Below, in pieces: positions 52,377-61,939 of a DNA stretch of 64,000 nt. Every line of letters starts with the position of its first letter. Positions within the stretch are counted from its first letter, which is position 1. This DNA is from Mycobacterium heckeshornense (lineage in GTDB: Bacteria > Actinomycetota > Actinomycetes > Mycobacteriales > Mycobacteriaceae). The stretch is taken from positions 2,108,001 through 2,172,000 of the forward strand of contig NZ_AP024237.1 in assembly GCF_016592155.1 (NCBI RefSeq), written 5' to 3'. The notes under the pieces are model-generated. The model made no database searches, was not told the DNA's origin, and saw only the letters and a program-made list of their open reading frames with translations. The translations under genes and the position numbers were made by a program.

Positions 52377-53021
52377 TCAGCCGCTTACCAGCGAATAGCT
52401 GTTCTTCAGGTCGTCTTGCAGAACCTGCGCGGCATGGGTGGTGGTGTCGATGCGCAACGGGCTGTCCAGCACCCTCGACTGGTAGGTCCATCCGTCGGGC
52501 AAGTTGAGCCGCTCGCCGAGCTTGGGCAGGTCAGCTCGCGACAGGTTGGAATCAACCATCTGGCTCCAGGTCTGCATCACCCAGCATCGGAAAGCGGGGT
52601 CGTGCAGCTCGTAGACCTCTTCGCCGGCGTCAAAGGTGAAAACGGTGTGGCGGTTGACTTGGTTTGCGGTGTAGGGCGCCGGGTTCACCGCTGTCAGCAA
52701 CACGGTGGCTTGCAGCTGCATCTCGATTCCGCCGAAGGTCTTGATCAGCCGCGGAACCTGCTGCGTCTTTTCGATGGCGTTCATCAGCCAGTAGCGCGGC
52801 CCGTTGAGCAGGACTGTGGCGGCGCCGTTTTCGGTCGCGATGGCCTGCGGGTCCAGCGCCGACCATAAGTCGGCGGGACAGTCGTTAAGCGGGTAAGTGC
52901 TGTAGACGCTGGCCTGCGGACCCGCTTCGCCGGGGGTCACCAGGAGCACTTCGCCGTAACGCTTCCCGGACACGCCGGTCTGTCGATGCTGGGCTGCCAC
53001 GTTCGGTTCGGGGGCGGACAC
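52377..53021 (-). CDS. Conserved hypothetical protein (Rv2114-like)
   Basis: 214 residues, no signal peptide, no named domain. Segments such as YWLMNAIEKTQQVPRLIKTF, HTVFTFDAGEEVYELHDP and CWVMQTWSQMVD are well-formed protein sequence, and the gene keeps the Rv2114 position between mpa and dop on the opposite strand. Function unknown. Confidence 0.82.
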   Translation of the reverse strand: MSAPEPNVAAQHRQTGVSGKRYGEVLLVTPGEAGPQASVYSTYPLNDCPADLWSALDPQAIATENGAATVLLNGPRYWLMNAIEKTQQVPRLIKTFGGIEMQLQATVLLTAVNPAPYTANQVNRHTVFTFDAGEEVYELHDPAFRCWVMQTWSQMVDSNLSRADLPKLGERLNLPDGWTYQSRVLDSPLRIDTTTHAAQVLQDDLKNSYSLVSG

Positions 53022-53202
53022 AGGGCGAAGTTAACCACTGACCGGGCAATTCTGCACCTCGACAAGGACGATTGTGCGGCTTGCGCGCCGGATCAGGCCG
53101 CATCGGCGGTTGTCGCCGCCCCGAGGCGGACTCCGCAACCAGGCAAACGTCACCGCGCACGCTTGCGCCGGCACACGGCGGCGGCTCACCTAGGCTTGTG
53201 GC

Positions 53203-54699
53203 ATGCAACGGATTATCGGGACCGAGGTCGAGTACGGCATTTCCTCGCCGTCGGACCCGACCGCGAACCCGATCCTGACCTCCACCCAGGCGGTGCTGGC
53301 CTACGCCGCCGCGGCGGGCCTTCAGCGCGCTAAACGCACCCGCTGGGACTACGAGGTGGAATCCCCGCTGCGCGACGCCCGCGGATTCGACCTGAGCCGC
53401 TCGGCCGGTCCGCCGCCGGTGGTCGACGCCGACGAGGTCGGCGCGGCCAACATGATCCTGACCAACGGCGCGCGACTCTACGTCGATCACGCCCACCCGG
53501 AATACTCGGCGCCTGAATGCACCGACCCGCTCGACGCGGTGATCTGGGACAAGGCCGGCGAGCGGGTAATGGAAGCGGCCGCGCGCCATGTCGCCAGCGT
53601 GCCCGGGGCGGTGAAGCTGCAGCTGTACAAAAACAACGTCGACGGCAAGGGTGCCTCCTACGGGTCGCACGAAAACTACCTGATGAGCCGCCAGACCCCG
53701 TTCTCGGCCATCATCGTCGGCCTGACCCCGTTTCTGGTGTCCCGCCAGGTGGTCACCGGCCAGGGCCGGGTGGGCATCGGCCCCGCCGGCGACGAACCCG
53801 GATTTCAGCTGTCCCAGCGGGCCGACTACATCGAGGTCGAGGTCGGCCTGGAGACCACGCTCAAGCGCGGCATCATCAACACCCGCGACGAGCCGCACGC
53901 CGACGCCGACCGGTACCGTCGGCTGCACGTCATCATTGGCGACGCCAATCTCGCGGAGACGTCGACCTATCTCAAACTGGGTGCTACGGCGCTGGTGCTC
54001 GACCTGATCGAGGAGGGCATCGACTTAAGCGATCTGGCGCTGGCGCGGCCGGTGCACGCCGTGCACACCATCAGCCGCGACCCCTCGTTGCGTGCCACGG
54101 TCGCGCTGGCCGACGGCCGGGAACTGACGGGGCTTGCGTTGCAACGGATTTACCTGGACCGGGTGGCCAAGCTCGTCGACTCCCGTGACCCGGACCCGCG
54201 CGCCAACGACATCGTGGAAACCTGGGCCCACGTGCTTGACCTGCTCGAGCGCGATCCGATGGAGTGCGCCGAGCTGCTGGACTGGCCGGCCAAATTGCGA
54301 ATCCTCGATGGGTTCCGCCAGCGGGAGAAGCTGAGCTGGTCGGCACCACGACTGCATCTGGTCGACCTGCAATACTCCGACGTCCGGCTGGACAAGGGCC
54401 TGTACAACCGGCTGGTCGCCCGCGGGTCGATGCGGCGTCTGGTCACCGAGCAGCAGGTGCTCAGCGCGGTGGACAACCCGCCGACCGACACCCGGGCCTA
54501 CTTCCGTGGTGAATGCCTCCGGCGGTTCGGCGCCGACATCGCCGCCGCCAGCTGGGACTCGGTGATATTCGACTTGGGTGGCGACTCTCTGGTGCGGATT
54601 CCGACGTTAGAGCCGCTACGCGGCAGCAAAGCCCATGTCGGGGCGTTGCTGGATTCGGTCGACAGTGCCGTCGAACTAGTGGAACAACTGACGACGTGA
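53203..54699 (+). CDS. dop: Pup deamidase/depupylase Dop
   Basis: 498 residues, glutamine synthetase-like fold shared with PafA. It deamidates the C-terminal Gln of Pup and also removes Pup from substrates. [10 protein letters not shown] holds the ATP/Mg glutamates; [33 protein letters not shown] and [19 protein letters not shown] are typical, and residues 38-75 are the Dop-specific loop. The ATG follows a 181-base gap with no gene. Confidence 0.95.
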   Translation: MQRIIGTEVEYGISSPSDPTANPILTSTQAVLAYAAAAGLQRAKRTRWDYEVESPLRDARGFDLSRSAGPPPVVDADEVGAANMILTNGARLYVDHAHPEYSAPECTDPLDAVIWDKAGERVMEAAARHVASVPGAVKLQLYKNNVDGKGASYGSHENYLMSRQTPFSAIIVGLTPFLVSRQVVTGQGRVGIGPAGDEPGFQLSQRADYIEVEVGLETTLKRGIINTRDEPHADADRYRRLHVIIGDANLAETSTYLKLGATALVLDLIEEGIDLSDLALARPVHAVHTISRDPSLRATVALADGRELTGLALQRIYLDRVAKLVDSRDPDPRANDIVETWAHVLDLLERDPMECAELLDWPAKLRILDGFRQREKLSWSAPRLHLVDLQYSDVRLDKGLYNRLVARGSMRRLVTEQQVLSAVDNPPTDTRAYFRGECLRRFGADIAAASWDSVIFDLGGDSLVRIPTLEPLRGSKAHVGALLDSVDSAVELVEQLTT

Positions 54700-54850
54700 G
54701 CTTGCCGTCCGGCGACGATGCAGGCCTGCAAGGCCTGGGGAGAAGCCGGACAATCGAACTTAAGCCCGGGGAAAGGTCGGTGTGGACCGGTAGGGTAGAG
54801 AGACCGGCGGACGCGTGACGCGCCGCCGATTGACGAAGCAGGAGGCAGCG

Positions 54851-55045
54851 ATGGCTCAAGAGCAGACCAAGCGTGGCGGTGGCGGCGGCGATGACGACGA
54901 CTTCACCGGCAGCAACGCCGCGGGCCAGGAGCGTCGCGAAAAGCTGACCGAGGAAACCGACGATCTGCTCGACGAGATCGACGACGTTCTCGAGGAGAAC
55001 GCCGAGGACTTCGTGCGCGCGTACGTCCAAAAGGGCGGACAGTGA
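54851..55045 (+). CDS. pup: Prokaryotic ubiquitin-like protein Pup
   Basis: 64 residues, ending in GGQ, so the C-terminal Gln must be deamidated by Dop before PafA can ligate it. The N-terminal half is disordered (Gly/Asp-rich, [10 protein letters not shown]), and the C-terminal half forms the helix that binds Mpa ([21 protein letters not shown]). GCAGGAGGC precedes the ATG. The stop overlaps the prcB GTG. Confidence 0.97.
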   Translation: MAQEQTKRGGGGGDDDDFTGSNAAGQERREKLTEETDDLLDEIDDVLEENAEDFVRAYVQKGGQ

Positions 55046-55941
55046 CCTGGCCGTTCCGCGATCGCCTGGCCACTAACTCAGCACTTCCCGGAGTCCCATC
55101 CAGTCCCGTAGATCTGTCCTCGTTTGCCGACTTCCTGCGTCGGCAGGCGCCTGAGTTGTTGCCGGTGTGCGCCGGCGGCGCCGCCGAGTCTGGCGGGGCC
55201 GCCGGTGGCCAGCTGCGCCACGGCACCACGATCGTCGCCCTCAAATACCCAGGCGGCGTCGTGATGGCCGGTGACCGACGGTCGACGCAAGGCAACATGA
55301 TCGCCGGGCGCGACATCAAGAAGGTGTATATCACCGACGACTACACCGCGACCGGTATCGCCGGCACCGCCGCGATCGCGGTCGAGTTCGCCCGCCTTTA
55401 CGCCGTTGAACTCGAACACTACGAAAAGCTTGAGGGTGTGCCGCTGACGTTCGCTGGCAAGGTCAACCGGCTGGCGATCATGGTGCGCAACAACCTCGGT
55501 GCCGCCATGCAGGGGCTGGTGGCGCTGCCGTTGCTGGCCGGCCTCGACATCGATGACCCGGATCCGCAGAAAGCTGGCCGTATCGTGTCGTTCGACGCCG
55601 CCGGTGGCTGGAACTTTGAGGAGGAGGGCTACCAAGCGGTGGGCTCGGGGGCGATCTTCGCCAAGTCGTCGATCAAGAAACTCTACTCCCAGGTGACCGA
55701 CCCCGATTCCGCGCTTCGGGTGGCGGTGGAAGCGCTCTATGACGCCGCCGATGACGATTCGGCTACTGGGGGACCGGATCTGGTTCGCGGTATCTACCCG
55801 ACTGCGGTCACAATCGGCGCCGAGGGTGCCATCGAGGTGCCCGAGCAGCGCATTGCCGAGCTGGCCCGAGAGGTCATCGAAAGTCGTTCGCGTGCTGACA
55901 CTTTCGGGCCCGACGCAGAGGCGCCACGGAGCGAGAAGTGA
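55042..55941 (+). CDS. prcB: 20S proteasome beta subunit PrcB
   Basis: 299 residues. A propeptide of about 61 residues is cleaved to expose the nucleophile Thr62 in [35 protein letters not shown] and the active-site lysine region are conserved, with [15 protein letters not shown] in the back half. GTG start within the pup stop (GTGA). Confidence 0.96.
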   Translation: MTWPFRDRLATNSALPGVPSSPVDLSSFADFLRRQAPELLPVCAGGAAESGGAAGGQLRHGTTIVALKYPGGVVMAGDRRSTQGNMIAGRDIKKVYITDDYTATGIAGTAAIAVEFARLYAVELEHYEKLEGVPLTFAGKVNRLAIMVRNNLGAAMQGLVALPLLAGLDIDDPDPQKAGRIVSFDAAGGWNFEEEGYQAVGSGAIFAKSSIKKLYSQVTDPDSALRVAVEALYDAADDDSATGGPDLVRGIYPTAVTIGAEGAIEVPEQRIAELAREVIESRSRADTFGPDAEAPRSEK

Positions 55942-56678
55942 GCTTCCCGTATTTCATTTCACCCGAGCAGGCGATGCGCGAGCGCAGCGAGCTCGCCCGC
56001 AAGGGCATCGCGCGCGGCCGAAGCGTGGTGGCGCTGGCCTACGCCGGGGGGGTGCTATTCGTCGCCGAGAACCCGTCACGATCGCTGCAGAAGATCAGCG
56101 AGCTCTATGACCGGGTGGGTTTTGCGGCTGCCGGCAAGTTCAACGAGTTTGACAACTTGCGCCGGGGCGGCATCCAGTTCGCCGATACCCGCGGCTATGC
56201 CTACGACCGGCGCGACGTCACCGGCCGACAGCTGGCCAACGTCTACGCGCAGACCCTGGGCACCATCTTCACCGAGCAGGCCAAGCCCTACGAGGTCGAG
56301 CTGTGCGTAGCCGAGGTGGCGCACTACGGCGAGACCAAGCCCCCGGAGATGTACCGCATCACCTACGACGGGTCGATCAACGACGAGCCGCACTACGTGG
56401 TCATGGGCGGCACCACCGAGCCGATCGTCAACGCGCTGAAGGAGTCCTACACCGAAAACGCCGACTTGAGCACCGCGGTGCGCATCGCTGTCGAGGCACT
56501 GCGGGCGGGCAGTGGCAATGGCGCCGGTGATCAGCCGGCCCTCGGCGTGTCCACCCTCGAGGTGGCGATCCTTGACCAGAACCGGCCGCGGCGGGCCTTT
56601 CGGCGAATCACCGGCACCGCGCTGGAGGCGCTGCTACCCGAAGCCGAGGGCTCGGCCGGCGGCAGGTCGTCGAAGTAA
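55938..56678 (+). CDS. prcA: 20S proteasome alpha subunit PrcA
   Basis: 246 residues. The N-terminal [20 protein letters not shown] forms the gate of the core particle, which Mpa opens. [19 protein letters not shown] and the [20 protein letters not shown] segment are typical alpha-subunit sequence. GTG start overlaps the prcB stop. Confidence 0.96.
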   Translation: MSFPYFISPEQAMRERSELARKGIARGRSVVALAYAGGVLFVAENPSRSLQKISELYDRVGFAAAGKFNEFDNLRRGGIQFADTRGYAYDRRDVTGRQLANVYAQTLGTIFTEQAKPYEVELCVAEVAHYGETKPPEMYRITYDGSINDEPHYVVMGGTTEPIVNALKESYTENADLSTAVRIAVEALRAGSGNGAGDQPALGVSTLEVAILDQNRPRRAFRRITGTALEALLPEAEGSAGGRSSK

Positions 56679-56736
56679 GCCGGCCACCGCGTGGCTTGGC
56701 CGACAGGACAGGATGGCAAGCTGCGGAGGTCGCCTG

Positions 56737-57213
56737 ATGAGCGAGCTGCATATCCCGGTGATCGACACCTTCGCGGGAGAGTATCTGTTCTTGTCGAACT
56801 TCGCGCCCGCACCGACGCCGCATCGTGGTTGGCTGTACCCGACCAGCGAGCACGCCTTCGCGGCCGCGAAGACACGAGACCCGGCTGCGGTGGCCGCGAT
56901 CCGCAATACCGACGATCCGGCCCGCGCCAAGCAGATCGGCCGTGCCGCGCCCTTGGTCGAGGGCTGGGAAGCCGGCGGCAAGTTCGCGGCGATGGAAGAG
57001 GTGGTCACGGCGAAGTTCGGCAACAATCCCGACCTGGCGCGCCGGCTGCTGGAGACCCAGGGCGTTCTGCTGGTGGAAGGCAACACCTGGCATGACCAGG
57101 TCTGGGGATCGTGCAGGTGCGACGAGCACTGCAACATCCCCGGCGCAAACGCGCTCGGTGTGATCTTGATGGCGGTGCGGCTGCGGCTGGCGGCGCAGCG
57201 CACCCCGGCTTGA
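56737..57213 (+). CDS. NADAR-domain protein (ADP-ribose related)
   Basis: 158 residues with the NADAR (DUF1768) signature: the start IDTFAGEYLFLSNFAPAP, YPTSEHAFAAAKT, and the end WHDQVWGSCRCDEH and GANALGVILMAVR. NADAR proteins hydrolyse N-glycosidic bonds in ADP-ribose-type molecules; some remove ADP-ribose from guanine in DNA, others act in riboflavin synthesis. No toxin partner (DarT type) is adjacent. The ATG at 56737 has GCGGAGG upstream; the longer frame from 56512 lies over prcA. I do not know of a counterpart at this place in M. tuberculosis. Confidence 0.88.
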   Translation: MSELHIPVIDTFAGEYLFLSNFAPAPTPHRGWLYPTSEHAFAAAKTRDPAAVAAIRNTDDPARAKQIGRAAPLVEGWEAGGKFAAMEEVVTAKFGNNPDLARRLLETQGVLLVEGNTWHDQVWGSCRCDEHCNIPGANALGVILMAVRLRLAAQRTPA

Positions 57214-57311
57214 ACCTCCCGGTAGCCAAGCGGCGAGCTCGTCGGCCGCGGGACGCGAACGACATCAACGGCTTTGGCCCGGAGCCCTTGTTGCCGAGAG
57301 TTCAAATCGGT

Positions 57312-57455
57312 GCTACCTTGCGGAAGCACCTCGTTAGGCGAGGCTTCTGGACGAACATAGGCCACTGATCTGACGACGTCGAGAGACGCCCAAGATCAGG
57401 ACAGATCTCCCCGGCTTAAGGGGTGGTCCCAAGTGGCTTTCCCGGCGCTGCGGGG
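57312..57455 (+). promoter_or_regulatory. M-box (ykoK) Mg2+ riboswitch
   Basis: The segment carries the conserved M-box core in order: CGTTAGGCGAGGCTTCT, ACGAACATAGGCCACTG, ACGACGTCGAGAGACGCCC, CAGATCTCCCCGGC, TTAAGGGGTGGTCCCAAGTG, GCTTTCCC. Pairing partners are intact (for example GATCTG/CAGATC and ACGTCGAGAGACG). M-box RNAs sense Mg2+ and usually control Mg2+ transport genes; in M. tuberculosis they precede Rv1535 and PE20. Here the next long gene is the Stealth protein at 57575. Ends are approximate. 57214-57311 shows nothing else. Confidence 0.9.
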
Positions 57456-57539
57456 ATACGTCGGCCAGTGCCAAAGCTCAACGTGTGAGGGCGATGTCGC
57501 CGCTCGACCGCGTTTGCGGTGCCCCTCTGTGTGCACGAA

Positions 57540-57578
57540 ATGACCGACATCGAGTACGGAAGGCAGGTGTTCCCATGA
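57540..57578 (+). CDS. Possible 12-residue leader ORF before the Stealth gene
   Basis: ATG at 57540 opens a short frame (MTDIEYGRQVFP) whose stop overlaps the ATG of the next gene (ATGA). No ribosome binding site is visible in front of it. It might couple translation of the Stealth gene to the riboswitch state, but chance is possible for so short a frame. Confidence 0.3.
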   Translation: MTDIEYGRQVFP

Positions 57579-59074
57579 CCAGCATGATCGACGTTCGCGT
57601 CGCCGGTTCAGCCGATGGGTTGCGCCTGACTCCGTATGAGGCGATGCGCCAGGACTTGCTGTTCATCCGCGGCGAGCTTGAGCGGGCGGGTATTCCGTTC
57701 CTGCTCATCCGCGGTGCCGACGGGCGGCCGGCACTCGTCGTTGACATTGCCCTTCGCGCCCGGGTCGCTGACGCGTTGATGGCGGCCTGCCTGGACGCGC
57801 CGCTGCGCGCGAAGATCCTCGACGGAACCGGGCGCCGCTCGGTGTATCTCGGCGACGGCTTGCTCTCAGTGGACTCGGACCCGCGGCTGCTGCGCGTGTT
57901 TCGTCGGCGCGAATGTCCGCGCTCCGGCATGCGTTACGGCGCTTCCGCCGGGGTGGAGTTACAGTTCTGGGTGTTCGACGGGCAGCACGCCATCTGCCCG
58001 ATCGAAAATTCGCTGACCCGCAAGACGTTGGCGCTCAGCGAGGTTGTGTACACCACCGTCGAATTGCACGGCCGCACCTGGCCGACGATCGCCGGGATGT
58101 TCACCCCGCATGCGGGCGACATCACGTTCGACATCGACATGGTTTTCTCCTGGGTGGACGGCAACGACCCGGAGTTCCGGGCGCGCCGCGCGGCGGCGAT
58201 GACGAATTATGTTGTCGGTGAAGGCGATGACGCCGACGCGCGGATCCGCCAGGTTGACGAACTGAAGTATGCGCTGCGCGCGGTGCATGCCTTCGCGCCG
58301 TGGGTGCGCCGGATTTTCATCGCGACCGACTCGCCGGTGCCCGAGTGGCTCGCGCCGCATCCAAAGATCACCATTGTGCGCGCCGACGAACACTTCACCG
58401 ACCCTTCTGTGCTGCCGGTGTACAACAGTCACGCGGTGGAGACTCAACTGCACCACATCCCCGGCCTGGCCGAACATTTCCTGTACTCCAACGACGACAT
58501 GTTCTTCGGCCGAGCGGTTTCGCCGGCGATGTTCTTCTCCCCGGGTGGCGTCACTAAATTCATCGAAGCGCCTACGCGAATCGGGCTCGGTGGCAACCAC
58601 CCGGAGCGCAGCGGTTACGAGAACGCGGCACGGGTCAACCGCCAACTGCTGTGGGACAGGTTCGGCAAGATCATCACCCGGCACTTGGAGCACACGGCTG
58701 TCCCGTTGCGCAAGAGCGTGCTGTTTGAACTCGAGCGCGAGTTTGCGGCCGACTTCGCCCGCACTCAGGCAAGCCGCTTCCGTTCCAGCACCGACATCTC
58801 GGTAACCAATTCGCTGTACCACTACTACGCGTTGATGACCGGGCGCGCGGTTCAAAACGAGGCGGCCAAGGTCCTCTACGTCGACACCACGTTGCGGTCG
58901 GGGCTGGCGAAACTGCCGAAACTGTTGAAGAAGCGCAAGTTTGACTTCTTCTGTCTCAACGACGGCAGCTTCCCAGAGGTCAGCGCCGAAGAGCGGGCAC
59001 AGGTCGTTGGCGAGTTCCTCGAACGCTACTTCCCGGTGCCGGCGCCGTGGGAACGAGCGGCCGCCGACGAGTAA
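57575..59074 (+). CDS. Stealth-family sugar-phosphate transferase (CpsY/Rv0806c-like)
   Basis: 499 residues with all four Stealth regions: CR1 ITFDIDMVFSWVDGNDPEF, CR2 VDELKYALRAVHAFAPWVRR and HFLYSNDDMFFG, CR3 (HLEHTAVPLRKSVLFELE, SRFRSSTDIS), CR4 FFCLNDGSF. These enzymes move hexose- or GlcNAc-1-phosphate onto capsule-type glycans. An N-terminal domain of about 180 residues precedes CR1. No membrane segment is evident. GGAAGG/AGG lies before the ATG. In M. tuberculosis the similar gene Rv0806c (cpsY) sits next to Rv0805; the same pairing is found here in a different genomic place. Confidence 0.88.
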   Translation: MTSMIDVRVAGSADGLRLTPYEAMRQDLLFIRGELERAGIPFLLIRGADGRPALVVDIALRARVADALMAACLDAPLRAKILDGTGRRSVYLGDGLLSVDSDPRLLRVFRRRECPRSGMRYGASAGVELQFWVFDGQHAICPIENSLTRKTLALSEVVYTTVELHGRTWPTIAGMFTPHAGDITFDIDMVFSWVDGNDPEFRARRAAAMTNYVVGEGDDADARIRQVDELKYALRAVHAFAPWVRRIFIATDSPVPEWLAPHPKITIVRADEHFTDPSVLPVYNSHAVETQLHHIPGLAEHFLYSNDDMFFGRAVSPAMFFSPGGVTKFIEAPTRIGLGGNHPERSGYENAARVNRQLLWDRFGKIITRHLEHTAVPLRKSVLFELEREFAADFARTQASRFRSSTDISVTNSLYHYYALMTGRAVQNEAAKVLYVDTTLRSGLAKLPKLLKKRKFDFFCLNDGSFPEVSAEERAQVVGEFLERYFPVPAPWERAAADE

Positions 59075-59078
59075 GACC

Positions 59079-59116
59079 TCCCAGCGGGCGGGCGCGCTGG
59101 ACCCCGCCCGCTGGGA
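59079..59116. terminator. Inverted repeat between convergent genes
   Basis: Perfect 14-bp stem (TCCCAGCGGGCGGG and its complement) with a 10-base loop, placed between the convergent Stealth and phosphodiesterase genes. Probably a two-way terminator; it lacks a T-tract, as is common in mycobacteria. Confidence 0.7.
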
Positions 59117-59117
59117 A

Positions 59118-60041
59118 TCACTCGCGACGCGCCAATTGCGGGGCGATGCGTGGTATCCGGGTGGCCGGCAGGATGCTTACCTGGGCGTCGGCCAGCTGAC
59201 GGCGGACGGCGTCCGGAGAAACGAACCGTCCCACTGTTGCTCCGGCGACCAGCGGAATGACAGTGTGCACCACCGTATCTGGGTAACAGTGCACGAGGTT
59301 GAACGCCTGCGCACCGTCACGGCCACGGGTTCCGGGCGTCAGCAGATCTTGGGTGTAACAGCTGGCCGAGGCCACCGACACCGGGATGCCGGCGAAAGTT
59401 GCTGTGGTGGAATAGTGCAGGTGCCCGGCAAGAATGCTGCGCACATCGCTGCCGCGAAGCACGTCGGCCAGTGCGGCTTGATCGCGCAGCTCCACCATGA
59501 CGGCCAGATCCTGCACGCAGGGAATCGGGGGGTGGTGCATCGCCAGCATGGTGCCGAAGGGAGCAGGTTCGGCCAGTTGATCGGCCAGCCATCGTAGCTG
59601 ATCCGGCGCGACCTGCCCGTGGTGATGGCCGGGAACCGATGTGTCCAACACGATCACACGCAAGCCCGCGACGTCGTGCACCCGGTCCATCGGCGTCATG
59701 GTTGGGGTCTCGCGCAGCAGATGTTCGCGCAGCGATGCCCGGTTGTCATGGTTGCCCATCACCCAAATGATCTGGGCGCCAAGACGATCGGCTAATGGCT
59801 CGACGAGTTCGCGCAATTTGAGGTAGGCACCGGGTTGACCCGTGTCGGCGAGGTCACCGGTGAAGATCAGTGCGTCCGGCCGAGTTTGGGAGGCTTCAAG
59901 CCGCAGCAGCAACTCAGCCAATCGCGCGTCTGCGTCGACGTCCCCGTACAGTTCGCCGTCGCCGGCCATCAAGTGGGTGTCGCTGATATGTGCGATAACG
60001 TGGTCAGGCCGCGAGTACTCCGCGACCCTGGGTCTGTCCAC
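59118..60041 (-). CDS. Cyclic-nucleotide phosphodiesterase-type metallophosphoesterase (Rv0805-like)
   Basis: 307 residues. Dinuclear metal-site motifs of the calcineurin-like family: [32 protein letters not shown] and LAGHLHYS. Closely similar to M. tuberculosis Rv0805, which hydrolyses cAMP (2',3' better than 3',5') and other phosphodiesters. The C-terminal extension after [13 protein letters not shown] is the part associated with the cell envelope in Rv0805. GTG start at 60041. Confidence 0.9.
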   Translation of the reverse strand: MDRPRVAEYSRPDHVIAHISDTHLMAGDGELYGDVDADARLAELLLRLEASQTRPDALIFTGDLADTGQPGAYLKLRELVEPLADRLGAQIIWVMGNHDNRASLREHLLRETPTMTPMDRVHDVAGLRVIVLDTSVPGHHHGQVAPDQLRWLADQLAEPAPFGTMLAMHHPPIPCVQDLAVMVELRDQAALADVLRGSDVRSILAGHLHYSTTATFAGIPVSVASASCYTQDLLTPGTRGRDGAQAFNLVHCYPDTVVHTVIPLVAGATVGRFVSPDAVRRQLADAQVSILPATRIPRIAPQLARRE

Positions 60042-60109
60042 TGGACTAATGAGGACCTCTCAGATGAGCAAGCTCGCTTGATCGGGTCGTATCAACTCTA
60101 CCCGAGTGA

Positions 60110-60415
60110 TTACCGGTTGCCGGTAAGGCGTGCCTTGACCTCGGTGAGTCGGTCGAACGGCGGGCGCGCGTCCGGAGGTGTCATGCCATCGTGCGTGATG
60201 CGGCGGCGTCGATACCACCAGATCACGCATTCGCGGTACGACGATGCGCTGCGCAGCGTCTGCGACCACGACCGGCAGTCTCCAATGAGCCGACGCATCA
60301 GCTCGGTGTCCGAGGCCGCATCGCTGAGCCGCATTGCGTCCAGCTTCTCGGCCAATCTGCGGAAGTCGTCGGCGTGCGCGCGTAGCTGCGCGACCCCTGC
60401 CTGTGCTGCTCGCAT
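60110..60415 (-). CDS. Small hypothetical protein between phosphodiesterase and pafA
   Basis: 101 residues, mostly charged helix: [20 protein letters not shown], then [20 protein letters not shown] and a Pro-rich end. AGGGTGAGG lies just before the ATG. No family recognised. It is divergent from pafA with a 92-base gap. The open frame and ribosome binding site support it moderately. Confidence 0.5.
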   Translation of the reverse strand: MRAAQAGVAQLRAHADDFRRLAEKLDAMRLSDAASDTELMRRLIGDCRSWSQTLRSASSYRECVIWWYRRRRITHDGMTPPDARPPFDRLTEVKARLTGNR

Positions 60416-60507
60416 GCCTCACCCTGGCACGCCAGCGCGGCCGACCGCGGACATCATCCACAGCGGGCCTGCCCACGAGTTGCCCATTTAACCAGTACGC
60501 TCGAATC

Positions 60508-61866
60508 GTGCAGCGGCGAATCATGGGCATCGAGACCGAATTCGGTGTCACCTGCACGTTTCACGGCCACCGGCGTCTATCCCCGGACGAGGTGGCCCGG
60601 TACCTATTTCGCAGGGTGGTGTCGTGGGGCCGCAGCTCCAACGTGTTTTTGCGCAATGGCGCCCGACTCTACCTCGACGTCGGCAGCCATCCCGAGTACG
60701 CCACCGCCGAATGCGACAGCCTGGTGCAGCTGGTCACCCATGACCGCGCCGGCGAACGGGTGCTGGAAGACCTGCTCATCGACGCCGAGCAGCGGCTCGC
60801 CGACGAGGGCATCGGCGGCGACATCTACCTGTTCAAAAACAACACCGATTCGGCCGGCAACTCCTACGGATGCCACGAGAACTACCTGATCGTGCGGGCC
60901 GGCGAGTTCTCCCGGATCTCCGACGTGCTGTTGCCGTTCCTGGTCACCCGCCAGCTCATCTGTGGGGCCGGCAAGGTGCTGCAAACCCCTAAGGCCGCGA
61001 CGTTTTGCCTGTCCCAGCGCGCCGAGCACATCTGGGAAGGCGTGTCCAGTGCGACCACTCGCAGCCGTCCGATCATCAATACCCGTGACGAGCCGCACGC
61101 CGACGCCGAGAAGTACCGACGGCTGCATGTCATCGTCGGCGACTCCAATATGTGTGAAACCACCACCATGCTCAAGGTCGGCACCGCGGCGCTGGTGTTG
61201 GAGATGATCGAAGCCGGGGTGGCGTTCCGCGACTTCTCGCTCGACAACCCCATCCGCGCGATCCGCGAGGTCAGCCACGACATCACCGGTCGGCGCCCGG
61301 TGCGGCTGGCCGGCGGGCGGCAGGCCAGTGCGCTGGACATCCAGCGCGAGTACTACACGCGCGCCGTCGAGCATTTGCAGACCCGGGAGCCCAACGCCCA
61401 GATCGAGCAGGTCGTCGACCTGTGGGGGCGTCAGCTCGACGCCGTTGAAAGCCAGGACTTCGCCAAGGTGGACACCGAAATCGACTGGGTAATCAAACGC
61501 AAGCTGTTCCAGCGTTATCAGGACCGCTACGACATCGAGCTGTCCGACCCCAAGATCGCCCAGCTGGACCTCGCCTATCACGACATCAAGCGTGGCCGCG
61601 GCGTATTCGACCTGCTGCAACGCAACGGTCTGGCCGCCCGCGTCACCACCGACGAGGAAATCGAAGACGCCGTCGACACGCCGCCGCAGACCACGCGTGC
61701 CCGGTTGCGCGGTGAGTTCATCAGCGCCGCGCAGGCGGCCGGGCGCGACTTTACCGTGGACTGGGTGCATCTCAAGCTCAACGACCAGGCCCAGCGCACC
61801 GTGTTGTGCAAGGACCCATTCCGCTCGGTCGACGAGCGGGTCAAGCGGCTGATCGCCAGCATGTAA
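60508..61866 (+). CDS. pafA: Pup-protein ligase PafA
   Basis: 452 residues from the GTG at 60508, the same length as the M. tuberculosis enzyme. It activates the C-terminal glutamate of Pup with ATP and links it to substrate lysines. [13 protein letters not shown] carries the Mg-binding glutamates, followed by [35 protein letters not shown] and [19 protein letters not shown]. Glutamine synthetase-like, homologous to Dop at 53203. The longer frame from 60334 overlaps the opposite gene and is not used. Confidence 0.97.
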   Translation: MQRRIMGIETEFGVTCTFHGHRRLSPDEVARYLFRRVVSWGRSSNVFLRNGARLYLDVGSHPEYATAECDSLVQLVTHDRAGERVLEDLLIDAEQRLADEGIGGDIYLFKNNTDSAGNSYGCHENYLIVRAGEFSRISDVLLPFLVTRQLICGAGKVLQTPKAATFCLSQRAEHIWEGVSSATTRSRPIINTRDEPHADAEKYRRLHVIVGDSNMCETTTMLKVGTAALVLEMIEAGVAFRDFSLDNPIRAIREVSHDITGRRPVRLAGGRQASALDIQREYYTRAVEHLQTREPNAQIEQVVDLWGRQLDAVESQDFAKVDTEIDWVIKRKLFQRYQDRYDIELSDPKIAQLDLAYHDIKRGRGVFDLLQRNGLAARVTTDEEIEDAVDTPPQTTRARLRGEFISAAQAAGRDFTVDWVHLKLNDQAQRTVLCKDPFRSVDERVKRLIASM

Positions 61867-61939
61867 GCCACGACAAAGCAGCCCGCGAAGCGGGGTCGGG
61901 AGCCGTCGGGCAAGCGAGCTAACGCTTACCCTGATACGG

